Part shown: positions 6,032 through 13,019 of the stretch, one piece after another | How positions within the stretch are numbered: position 1 is the stretch's first letter | Layout of the letters: the number at the start of each line of letters is the position of its first letter | DNA from: an uncultured Oscillospiraceae bacterium | GTDB lineage: Bacteria > Bacillota > Clostridia > Oscillospirales > Acutalibacteraceae | Length of the DNA stretch: 13,019 nt | Reading direction: 5' to 3' | Assembly (NCBI GenBank): GCA_910588415.1 | Contig: CAJUPK010000062.1 | Location: 1-13,019, forward strand | The notes under the pieces: model-generated | Database searches by the model: none | What the model saw: only the letters and a program-made list of their open reading frames with translations | Told to the model about the DNA's origin: nothing | Made by a program: the position numbers and the translations under genes

Positions 6032-6048
6032 AAAGCACGGCAATTTTT

Positions 6049-6113
6049 GGCAAATCGCGGGAAATCGCGAGACGCAAAGCTATGGGAACTAAGGTATCGA
6101 GATGGTGTGATTT
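6049..6113 (+). promoter_or_regulatory. Cyclic-di-GMP class I (GEMM-I) riboswitch-like aptamer, copy 1
   Basis: The segment shows the GEMM-I layout in order. It begins GGCAAA (6049-6054). A stem UCGCG/CGCGA (6055-6059 with 6066-6070), closed by a G-U pair and a GAAA tetraloop (6061-6064), follows. Next come GACGCAAAGC (6071-6080) and a GGG..CUAAGG segment (6084-6094) resembling the tetraloop-receptor strand. The second helix can form between GCUAU (6079-6083) and AUGGU (6102-6106), using wobbles. The outer helix is weak: the expected UUGCC partner of GGCAA is replaced by U-rich sequence. The core match is strong by eye; whether it still binds ligand is uncertain. Confidence 0.6.
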
Positions 6114-6205
6114 TTATGTGTAGTATGTGTGAAGAAAATACCATGTACAGCATGTACAAAGACAACAGAGGTCGATGCTATGTTAGCCCGGCTGCTGGAG
6201 ATCAT

Positions 6206-6296
6206 GGCAATCCGCCTGAAAAGGCGGTCACGCAAAGCCAGGGGCCTACGGCGTGGGGTCCCCGCGCTCGTCCGTGATTATCGGACCGGCGGGGAC
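6206..6296 (+). promoter_or_regulatory. Cyclic-di-GMP class I (GEMM-I) riboswitch-like aptamer, copy 2
   Basis: GGCAA (6206-6210) is followed by a perfect 6-bp stem CCGCCU/AGGCGG (6212-6217 with 6222-6227) capped by GAAA (6218-6221). ACGCAAAGCC (6230-6239) and GGGGCCUACGG (6241-6251) follow, matching the GEMM-I order. A 3' strand GGC-GGGG (6288-6294) can pair with GCC (6237-6239), as in known class I aptamers. The region between is longer than usual, and the receptor reads CCUACG rather than CCUAAG. GTCCCCGC (6258-6265) pairs perfectly with GCGGGGAC (6289-6296), overlapping the aptamer 3' strand, so the two folds compete, as expected of an expression platform (inference). Confidence 0.55.
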
Positions 6297-6472
6297 GGTG
6301 TTAAGCGAAGTGACTTTCCACACTTAACCACCAAGTTGAGCGGAGGCCTGGCCTGCAAACAGGCCGGGGGCTTCCCCTTGACAAGAGCAGCCTGCCAACC
6401 GGAGTTGGCGGGGGCTCTTCGCTACGGCAGCCCAGCCGCCGGATACTTTGCATCCGATCAAAATTCTGCAAA
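6297..6472 (+). promoter_or_regulatory. Hairpin series leading to the adhesin ribosome site
   Basis: In order: GGTGTTAAG/CTTAA-c-CACC (6297-6305 with 6323-6332); GGCCTG-CAAA-CAGGCC (6350-6365, extendable by three pairs); AAGAGC/GCTCTT (6383-6388 with 6414-6419) around GCCAAC-CGGA-GTTGGC (6394-6409); and CGGAT/ATCCG (6440-6444 with 6452-6456). TTTGCA (6447-6452) can pair instead with TGCAAA (6467-6472), right beside the ribosome site. None is followed by a clean U-run, so translational or processing control is more likely than termination. Confidence 0.45.
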
Positions 6473-6487
6473 GAAAGGAATAAGCGT

Positions 6488-9400
6488 ATGAAATCATTGA
6501 AGAGTCTTACCAAACGCGGGCTTGCCCTAATTCTTGCCCTGACAATGCTTTTTGGTATGCTGCCCACGTCCGCGATGGCAGCGGAGACCGGAAGCGCACT
6601 GCCGGAGGGCGCAGTGGCAGTTGACCCGGCCAGCTTGGCAGAACTGAACGGCGGAGAGGGAGACATATCCCTGTACCAGCTGTTTGTGTATGCTGCCCAG
6701 GCTGGCCAGGCAGACGGAACGGTGCCCTATGACCAGTATGTAAACAGCCTGTGGCTGGACGGCGAAAACGGCGTGGAGGAGCTGTTGTTTGAGACCTATG
6801 CAAACGACGACCCCGAGACCGCCGAAAAGCCGGTGTACCTTTCCAGCGACTGGGTGTTCTACAACAGCAACCCTGTGGGCGTCTACTTTGTGCCGGAGAC
6901 CACGGTGGCGGACGAGGAGTTCGAGACCGGGACGATGGCTGAGGTTAACAAGCAAGAAGAAACCATTACGCTGGCAGTGGGGGAAAGCTATGACCTTTCC
7001 CAGCTGAGTATGTATGGTTCTTGGAGCAGTGAAAATCCATCTATTGTGGCTGTGCAAACAAGCGGCACCAAGAAGGTTCTGGTGGGACAGAGTGCCGGAA
7101 CAACCCAAGTTAAATGTACGTCTTTCTTTAGTGATGCCACGTACACCGTGACGGTTACGGGCGCTTCCAGCTTGACTGCACACATGTTTGTAACCAACAA
7201 TAAAGTTCACATTCCTAATGATGACACGGTTACGACAGCCAATATTTCACAGGAAGCGGTTGGTAGTGAAGAGGGCAGCCCTGTTGCGGAGCTGGCGCCG
7301 GATGGGTATACACAGTCTATCGGCGGTAAGAGCTGCCACTACGTTTTCTGGAAAGCCATGGTTCAAACCGGCAGTGATAAGCAGACGAATCCTGGCGATG
7401 ACTACACAGGACGTGGCACAGAAGCCAGCCATATCCGCTATCAGCAGGAGAACTTCCAGTATAAAAATAGCGGTGAGGAATGGACCGATTTTACGGCTGA
7501 CGCGCAGCTGACGTTCTATTACTGTGGTGAAACAGACCTTGCAGACCAGGCAACTATCAGTGTGGTTGACTGGTGGAATAACAGCGACCCAAAGACGGTT
7601 ACCTACAAGGTGCTCGATGCTGTTACAAGAAAAGAGTTCGAGGGTACGGAGTACACGACCCATTATCACGGCAACCATCCGGGAACCACAATTTGGGTTA
7701 CCCCTGACGAGGCGGGCGTGTATGAAGTATATGCTGTTACCATTGACGACCAGTTGACTGAAGGCAAAAGTAACGATGTGTACGATGCCAATGGGATTCG
7801 CGTAAGCTTGGAGAATAAAAACGCTGCAACGGTTTATATTTACGTGAAGGCTAAGCCTACCGAGGACGCTTTGACTGTCGAGTATTGGGATGCGGATTCT
7901 TCTGAAAAAATCGGTACGGATTCGTCTTTGCAAGTTGAGAAAGGCTATACTTTCACAGATGCTATTCTTGAGAATAGCAAAGTGAAAGACGGCGCAACCT
8001 ACACGGATTTTTATGGGACAGTCGCCGCCATTCCTACTGGCCTGCCCAAAGACCAGGATATCAAGATGTACGAGGAAAAGCACTGCCGTGCAGAGATTTC
8101 TGAAGATGGCAAGACTTTGAAGCTGTACTTCCAGAAGAAGGTGTACGGTGTACAGTATTCTTGGACAGGGCTTGAAGATGTGACGGACCTGGTCAATGAA
8201 GATGGCGGGACTGTGACAGTTACTAAGCCTGAAGGCAATGATACACTGCATCAGGGCGAGACCTATACGGTCGATGGGCAGTATACTGCAGGTATGGTGC
8301 TGTACAAGAATGACCAGTACGGCAATCATATTAAGAAGTATACCTTCAGCGGCTGGAAGGTTGACGGGACGCTTGTTACAGGCCAGCAGATAATTGATGG
8401 CCAAGGCGTTGAGCTGAAGGGCGAGTGGACGGCCGAGGAGCTGTCTGCGCCGGATAACTGCAAGGCAACCATTACTTTTGAAATTGTCAATGGTGCCTTT
8501 GTTCCTGGCGCGGTGACAAGCAAGGAAGTCGTTCTGACCAACAATGGCAAGTGGATCCCAGAAGGCAGCTATACGCTGGCTGAAGAGGACATTCCCCAGA
8601 GCACTCCTAACTCCAACTTTGGCAACCCCATGTGGACTGCTACGGAGAATGGAACCATTAAGGACAGCAAACCTGTCAGCGTTACTGGCGATGCTACATT
8701 CACAATCACCTATAACCAGCTTACTGCTACCTATACGGTGAAGTATGTGGATGAAACGGGTAAGGAGCTTGCGGACAGCAAGACCGTGCCTGCCGCCAAA
8801 GTTGGTGATACTGTAGACGAAGAGCCTGTTGACATTACTGGTTACACCAAGCCCGAGAGCCAGCAGCTGACCATTAACGCCAAGGGTGGGAACATCATTA
8901 CCTTCACCTACACCAAAGACACGGAAACCTTGGACACTGAGAAATCCTTTAACGTGCAGTATTATAAGGGTGGCAAGGCCGAGGGTGCCCCTGTTACGGT
9001 GGAGAAGATGGTTAACTACTGGGCAGAAAATGTCCCGGTGGATACTAATGATGTAGACACTAACAAGTTTGGCGCTACCTTTAAGTACGATGGTTACAAG
9101 GTGGGCGAGGGCGAGAAGCAGGAAGTTACTGCAGCTTTGCCTGCGAACGTAGCCGCTGGTGCTACCATCCACGTGTACTATGTGACCAACACTGCCGACT
9201 ACCAGGTGCAGTATTTCTTTGAGACAGAATCGAATGGCACCTACAGCTACAGCACTACGGCCAATCATTTTGTGAAAAAGAGCGGCACGATTGGGCAGCC
9301 GGCTACAACCTTGACTGAGGATGAAAAGGACCCGGCGGAGGTTAACTTTAGCAGTAAGCCCGCTGGCAACTATATCTTTGACAAGGTTGTGGGTGAAAAC

Positions 9401-12400
9401 GCGACCATCGCCGCCGACGGCACCACCGTTGTAAAGGTGTACTTTGCCCTGGACAACAAGGGCACAGACCCGACTGACCCCACAAAGCCTGACGGCAAGC
9501 CCGACCATGACCAGGCCACGGTGACCTTTAACGTGGTAAACGGTACCTGGAATGGCGATGGCCACGAGACTATCAGGACCCTGATTGTTGACTTGACGAG
9601 TGAAGGGGAGGAGAATAATGAGTCCTACACTCTGCAAGAAAAGGATATTCCTGGGTCTACTGCCAATACGGGTTATACGGGTGGCAGCTGGGATGCAACT
9701 CCTGTGGGTACAAAGATCACAGATCATAAGGTGACCTTTACGTACACCTACACCGCAAAGACTGGCCTGTCCTATACCGTGCACTACTATCTGAACGGTA
9801 CTACTACTAAAGTGCATGAGGACAAGGTAGTTAGCAATCAGACCTTTGGTACTGCTATCAACGAGACCGCAAAGACCATTGACGGCTACAAGGTAGTTGG
9901 AGATGCTAGCTACACGGGTACGCTTGACCAGGAGAATGGTAAAGAGATTATCTTTAACTATGCGGTTGATGATGAGCAGACACATACCATCAGCTACAGA
10001 GTCCACTTCTTCAAGCAGGGAACGGATGGCTATAAAGAGGTGACAGCCGATACGGTTGAGGATACGCAGACTGTCCAGAAGCTTATTACCGAGGTTTCTC
10101 TGAAAAATGGTATCGGTGTTGAGCCAATCAAGTATAAGGGTTACAAGCTGGAAAGCATTAAGCTTGTGCGTGGTAATGAGGAAACTGACCTGAACAAGGA
10201 GCTTCCTGAAACAGCACAGGACGGCGATGCAATCAACGTGTACTATGCCAAGGATGAAGGACAGCAGAAAGAGCTAACCTTCACAGTTGAGTATTATAAG
10301 GATGAAACCAGCCAGATTGGTGAGGCAGAGACCATTACCGAGAAGGTTTGGGTAAATTCTAACGAAACTCAGCTGAGTACTGACGATAAGGTCAAGATCG
10401 AAGAAAAAATGCCCAAAGGGTATAGGCTTGACAAGGTTACAACCACATTGAATGGTACTGAGACCGAAGGTGAGTCTGTGCCTGAGAAGGTAACCACTGG
10501 TACTACCATCAAGGTATACTACACCAAGCGCACAGACCTGAGTTACACGGTGAAGTACCTGGAGAAGGACAACACTAGTAATGTGCTGCTGCCTGAGAAG
10601 ACCGTTAACGGCCAGACCTTTGGCAATAAAGTGACGGTTAACGCGGCTGACATTCCTGGCTATACTGTGGATGGCAATAAGAAGCAGGAAATCACAATTG
10701 ATGTAAGCGGCAATGTGGTTACCTTCTACTACACTGCCAATACCTATGGTATTACCGTGGGTTACACGGATGAAAATGGTGACAGCCTAGGAAACTATGA
10801 CGGCCAGATTGATACCACCTTTGGCGTATCCTTTGGCCAGTATGGTGAGGCAATCAGCGAAGCTATCCCTGACACACTGGAGGCCAATGGAAAGCACTAC
10901 ATCTATGTGGGCGATGATCTGGACGAAGTGATTACTGACGAAAGCGGGGCAGTCACGACTGTTTCCGGTGACGTTGCAATTACTGCCGTTTACACCTTGG
11001 ATGAGCTTGTTGACCCCAACATGCCCGAGGGAGAGCGTCCTGAAAAGGGCGACGGTATCCCCGATAAGTTCCAGGCGACTGTGACTTATGTGGCGGGTGC
11101 TGGCACCGCAAGTGTAAGCGTTGACCAGGCAGTGGTAACACTGTATCGGGTTGGCGAAGATGGCGAGTATGCCCAGGATGAGAATGGCGAGCTGATTCCC
11201 GCCGAGAACGGTGTTGGCCACCTGACCGAGGACCAGATCGCAACCGCTACTCCTAAGGAGGGCTACAATGAAGCTACTGTAGCCTGGGATAAGGAGCCGA
11301 CTACCGAGATTGACATTACCAAGGATGTAACCTTTACTGCAAGCTTCAGCAAGATCCAGTATACCATCACGGTTGAAGTTGAGAACGGTGCGGCGAATCC
11401 TGCTGATAATGCTACCGTTGAGTACGGCGATAGCAAGACCATCACATTCACGGCAGACGAGGGCTATGCTCTGGATACCGTGACTGTGGACAACAAGCCT
11501 GCTAACCTGGACGAGAATGGCGCTTATACGTTTAACAACGTAACAGATAACCAGTCCATTCAGGTTGTGTATGCTGCCGATACGAAGGGCAAACCTGACC
11601 CGGAGAAACCTGACAAGGAAACTGGTGACGGCATCCCCGACATTTACCAGGCCGAGATCACCTACAAGGTAGAGAACGGCACTTGGAGCGACGGCGACAC
11701 GGACGATAAGACCGTTTTGGTGACGTTGAAGACCAAGAATGCGGCTGGTGAGTGGGAGGATGCTAAGAACATTGACTTCAAGGTACCGACTGGAATGAAG
11801 CCGGACGCTGGCTATGCTTCTGTGGGCACGTGGAGCGGAACGCCCACAGCCGAAAACCTGAAGCCTAGCGAGGAAAATGTCTTCACCTACACCTTCCAGA
11901 AGCGTGGCGACCTGAGCTACACTGTCAACTATCTGGAGCAGGACACCAACAAAGTGCTGGATACTGCCAAGACCGAAACTGGTAAGACTTTCGGGGAAAC
12001 CTATAAGGAGACTGCGAAGCAAATTACCGGATATGACTTGGTTGGTGAGCAGAATCGGTCCATCACAATCAGCGCTGATGAAAAGGAGAATGTTATCAAC
12101 TTCTACTACACCAAGCGCACCGACCTGACCTACACCGTGCATTATGTGGACGAGGCGGACAACAAGCTTCATGAGTCTAAGACGGCAACTGCTGCATTTG
12201 CGGATACTATCAATGCTGATGATGAAGTAATTGCCATCCAGGACTATATGTTTGAGACTGCCACGCCTGAGACACTGACCATTGGTGTGGATCCGGAGAA
12301 GAACGTGCTGACCCTGCAATACACCAAGGATGCGTGGACTGACCCGAGCGTCACACCTGAACCGGGCGAAAGCCCGGATCCCAGCGAAAGCCCGGATCCC

Positions 12401-13019
12401 ACCACCAGTCCTGACCCAACCACAACTCCTGGCGATGGGATTCCCGACAAATACCAGGTGCAGGTGTCCTACAAAGCCAGTAATGGTAAGGTTTGGCTGG
12501 AGAACGGCGAGCGGGTCAACACGTTGACCACCACCGTCACGCTGTACCAGCATGACGCCGATGGCAATGTGATAACCGAGAATGGCAAGCCACTGTTTGC
12601 TGACAAAAATAAGCTGGAGGAACAGAACGGCTATGGCACCTTGAGTGCTGAGCAGATTGCCCAGTATGGACCCAACAGCGGCTTTGGCAGCAGCGGGCCC
12701 AGATTCAACCAGACTTGGCCGAAGGCAGGGACAAAGATTACGGCATATACAGAGTATACTGTCAGTTATGACGCCAATCCCACCTTCCCGCCCATCAACC
12801 CGGACCCGGGCCCCGGCACGCCCACGCCCACCCCGGACATTGATATCGAGGACCCGGACATTCCTCTTGGCCCCACCCCGGACATTGATATCGATATTGA
12901 TGAGCCCGATATTCCTCTTGGGCCTACCCCTGACGTGCCTGTGACGGATGATCCCATAGCCACGCCGGAGCCTCCCATTGACATCGAGGACCCGGATGTG
13001 CCCCTGGGCCCCGGCCTGG
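6488..13019 (+). CDS. Giant secreted multi-module surface protein / adhesin (3' end outside window)
   Basis: One open frame of 2177 codons continues past the right edge. ATG 6488 has AAAGGA eight bases upstream. A signal peptide (basic start, hydrophobic 11-25, AMA cleavage near residue 31) sends it out of the cell. Residues about 153-226 look like a bacterial Ig-like (BIG2) module ending YTVTVTG. Then come an InlB-like repeat (YTFSGW near 618) and many beta modules of MucBP type opening YTVxY and ending TFxYT, for example about 749-812, 1095-1162, 1352-1420, 1811-1878 and 1881-1950. A second module type (Q-A-T-V-T-F-x-V-x-N-G-x-W) recurs. GDGIPD occurs at 1521, 1713 and 1982. Pro/Ser/Thr and PD/DIDI-rich stalk segments lie at about 1955-1981 and 2100-2177. 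Codon use looks less GC-rich than in the RCK and tsf genes. The likely role is adhesion or wall structure; ligand and anchor type are not visible. Confidence 0.9.
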   Translation, partial: MKSLKSLTKRGLALILALTMLFGMLPTSAMAAETGSALPEGAVAVDPASLAELNGGEGDISLYQLFVYAAQAGQADGTVPYDQYVNSLWLDGENGVEELLFETYANDDPETAEKPVYLSSDWVFYNSNPVGVYFVPETTVADEEFETGTMAEVNKQEETITLAVGESYDLSQLSMYGSWSSENPSIVAVQTSGTKKVLVGQSAGTTQVKCTSFFSDATYTVTVTGASSLTAHMFVTNNKVHIPNDDTVTTANISQEAVGSEEGSPVAELAPDGYTQSIGGKSCHYVFWKAMVQTGSDKQTNPGDDYTGRGTEASHIRYQQENFQYKNSGEEWTDFTADAQLTFYYCGETDLADQATISVVDWWNNSDPKTVTYKVLDAVTRKEFEGTEYTTHYHGNHPGTTIWVTPDEAGVYEVYAVTIDDQLTEGKSNDVYDANGIRVSLENKNAATVYIYVKAKPTEDALTVEYWDADSSEKIGTDSSLQVEKGYTFTDAILENSKVKDGATYTDFYGTVAAIPTGLPKDQDIKMYEEKHCRAEISEDGKTLKLYFQKKVYGVQYSWTGLEDVTDLVNEDGGTVTVTKPEGNDTLHQGETYTVDGQYTAGMVLYKNDQYGNHIKKYTFSGWKVDGTLVTGQQIIDGQGVELKGEWTAEELSAPDNCKATITFEIVNGAFVPGAVTSKEVVLTNNGKWIPEGSYTLAEEDIPQSTPNSNFGNPMWTATENGTIKDSKPVSVTGDATFTITYNQLTATYTVKYVDETGKELADSKTVPAAKVGDTVDEEPVDITGYTKPESQQLTINAKGGNIITFTYTKDTETLDTEKSFNVQYYKGGKAEGAPVTVEKMVNYWAENVPVDTNDVDTNKFGATFKYDGYKVGEGEKQEVTAALPANVAAGATIHVYYVTNTADYQVQYFFETESNGTYSYSTTANHFVKKSGTIGQPATTLTEDEKDPAEVNFSSKPAGNYIFDKVVGENATIAADGTTVVKVYFALDNKGTDPTDPTKPDGKPDHDQATVTFNVVNGTWNGDGHETIRTLIVDLTSEGEENNESYTLQEKDIPGSTANTGYTGGSWDATPVGTKITDHKVTFTYTYTAKTGLSYTVHYYLNGTTTKVHEDKVVSNQTFGTAINETAKTIDGYKVVGDASYTGTLDQENGKEIIFNYAVDDEQTHTISYRVHFFKQGTDGYKEVTADTVEDTQTVQKLITEVSLKNGIGVEPIKYKGYKLESIKLVRGNEETDLNKELPETAQDGDAINVYYAKDEGQQKELTFTVEYYKDETSQIGEAETITEKVWVNSNETQLSTDDKVKIEEKMPKGYRLDKVTTTLNGTETEGESVPEKVTTGTTIKVYYTKRTDLSYTVKYLEKDNTSNVLLPEKTVNGQTFGNKVTVNAADIPGYTVDGNKKQEITIDVSGNVVTFYYTANTYGITVGYTDENGDSLGNYDGQIDTTFGVSFGQYGEAISEAIPDTLEANGKHYIYVGDDLDEVITDESGAVTTVSGDVAITAVYTLDELVDPNMPEGERPEKGDGIPDKFQATVTYVAGAGTASVSVDQAVVTLYRVGEDGEYAQDENGELIPAENGVGHLTEDQIATATPKEGYNEATVAWDKEPTTEIDITKDVTFTASFSKIQYTITVEVENGAANPADNATVEYGDSKTITFTADEGYALDTVTVDNKPANLDENGAYTFNNVTDNQSIQVVYAADTKGKPDPEKPDKETGDGIPDIYQAEITYKVENGTWSDGDTDDKTVLVTLKTKNAAGEWEDAKNIDFKVPTGMKPDAGYASVGTWSGTPTAENLKPSEENVFTYTFQKRGDLSYTVNYLEQDTNKVLDTAKTETGKTFGETYKETAKQITGYDLVGEQNRSITISADEKENVINFYYTKRTDLTYTVHYVDEADNKLHESKTATAAFADTINADDEVIAIQDYMFETATPETLTIGVDPEKNVLTLQYTKDAWTDPSVTPEPGESPDPSESPDPTTSPDPTTTPGDGIPDKYQVQVSYKASNGKVWLENGERVNTLTTTVTLYQHDADGNVITENGKPLFADKNKLEEQNGYGTLSAEQIAQYGPNSGFGSSGPRFNQTWPKAGTKITAYTEYTVSYDANPTFPPINPDPGPGTPTPTPDIDIEDPDIPLGPTPDIDIDIDEPDIPLGPTPDVPVTDDPIATPEPPIDIEDPDVPLGPGL
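12366..12401 (+). repeat. Perfect 18-bp tandem repeat in the adhesin linker
   Basis: Two adjacent identical 18-base copies (12366-12383 and 12384-12401) encode a repeated Ser-Pro-Asp-Pro unit in the linker before the third GDGIPD motif. Identity at the DNA level suggests recent duplication or slippage. Confidence 0.8.
12830..13014 (+). repeat. Imperfect repeats encoding the Asp/Pro stalk
   Basis: A 20-base block at 12830-12849 recurs identically at 12875-12894, a 45-base period, and more diverged copies follow to the window end. They encode PTPDIDIEDPDIPLG-like units with growing variation (about 15, 17 and 29 residues). The array is cut by the window edge. Confidence 0.7.

Larger units (their letters stand above)
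5560..6040 (+). other. Gene-free, repeat-rich and foldable stretch
   Basis: I see no convincing gene on either strand. The first part is AT-rich and holds TTGCGT-gg-ACGCAA (5622-5635), the direct repeat ATGGACGTAAAC (5718-5729 and 5752-5763) and the inverted repeat CCCTATG/CATAGGG (5709-5715 and 5763-5769). The second part (5870-6020) turns GC-rich with nested stems and a second direct repeat, GACCGCAA (5986-5993 and 6010-6017). A 26-codon frame from ATG 5681 has only a poorly placed purine stretch before it. The stretch is probably non-coding RNA or leader sequence. Confidence 0.5.

Noticed and set aside
5596..6165. A 189-codon minus-strand frame in the gene-free stretch
   Set aside because: No ribosome site, no recognisable fold, and it crosses repeats and RNA-like structure.
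6047..6277. A 76-codon plus-strand frame across the first GEMM-like element
   Set aside because: Its sequence is simply the translation of the aptamer core; there is no ribosome site and no domain.
6383..6419. Group II intron domain V
   Set aside because: The hairpin begins near GAGC, but lacks the conserved AAA, GAAA cap and CGGUUC-like closing strand, and no intron-encoded protein is present.
6129..6491. A 120-codon GTG-start frame overlapping the adhesin ATG by ATGA
   Set aside because: It lacks a ribosome site and reads straight through the GEMM-like core and GC-rich hairpins, giving a composition-driven basic peptide. The ATGA overlap looks like translational coupling but is probably chance.
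7247..10006. A 919-codon open frame antisense to the adhesin
   Set aside because: The sense strand encodes a coherent secreted protein with clear repeated domains over the same span. The antisense translation has no recognisable domain or ribosome site, and openness follows from codon use that avoids certain sense codons.
10787..12553. A 588-codon open frame antisense to the adhesin
   Set aside because: Same reasons as the other antisense frame: no start context, no domain, fully inside a well-supported sense gene.

Overview
The window looks like a chromosomal segment of a Gram-positive Clostridia, probably an Oscillospiraceae-type gut Firmicute. This is inferred from GC-rich housekeeping genes with strong AGGAGG-type ribosome binding sites, an rpsB-tsf operon, an SH3b lipoprotein, and a very large secreted surface protein of a style common in these bacteria. 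No tRNA, rRNA, CRISPR array, transposase or integrase was found.

Layout. Positions 1-2844 (minus strand) carry the translation operon rpsB (ribosomal protein S2) then tsf (elongation factor Ts), driven by a good promoter at 2999-3027 and closed by a strong terminator at 969-1006. A double-domain GNAT acetyltransferase begins 15 bases beyond that terminator and ends at a second strong terminator at 65-101. Positions 3090-5490 (plus strand) form a divergent unit: an SH3b-domain lipoprotein followed by two consecutive Trk/Ktr-type RCK regulatory proteins, with no potassium channel subunit in view, then a probable terminator.

Positions 5400-6487 are a gene-free stretch of about 1.1 kb. It starts AT-rich, with a near-consensus promoter (5525-5553) just downstream of a 12-bp palindrome. 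It continues through short direct and inverted repeats and then a GC-rich run of hairpins. Two segments carry the sequence core of the class I cyclic-di-GMP (GEMM-I) riboswitch aptamer: a stem capped by GAAA followed by ACGCAAAGC. They lie about 155 bases apart, upstream of the last gene. The second overlaps a competing GC-rich hairpin, and further hairpins continue to the ribosome binding site.

Positions 6488-13019 hold one uninterrupted open frame of 2177 codons that runs off the right edge. It encodes a secreted multi-module surface protein or adhesin: signal peptide, an Ig-like module, many MucBP/InlB-like beta modules, recurring GDGIPD linkers, and a Pro/Asp-rich stalk. The end of the protein and its wall anchor are not visible.

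Working model (inference): a tandem c-di-GMP-responsive leader controls a giant adhesin, linking the motile/sessile decision to surface attachment. The most unusual part of the window is this leader, whose 5' half (5560-6040) contains structure that matches no RNA family I can name.
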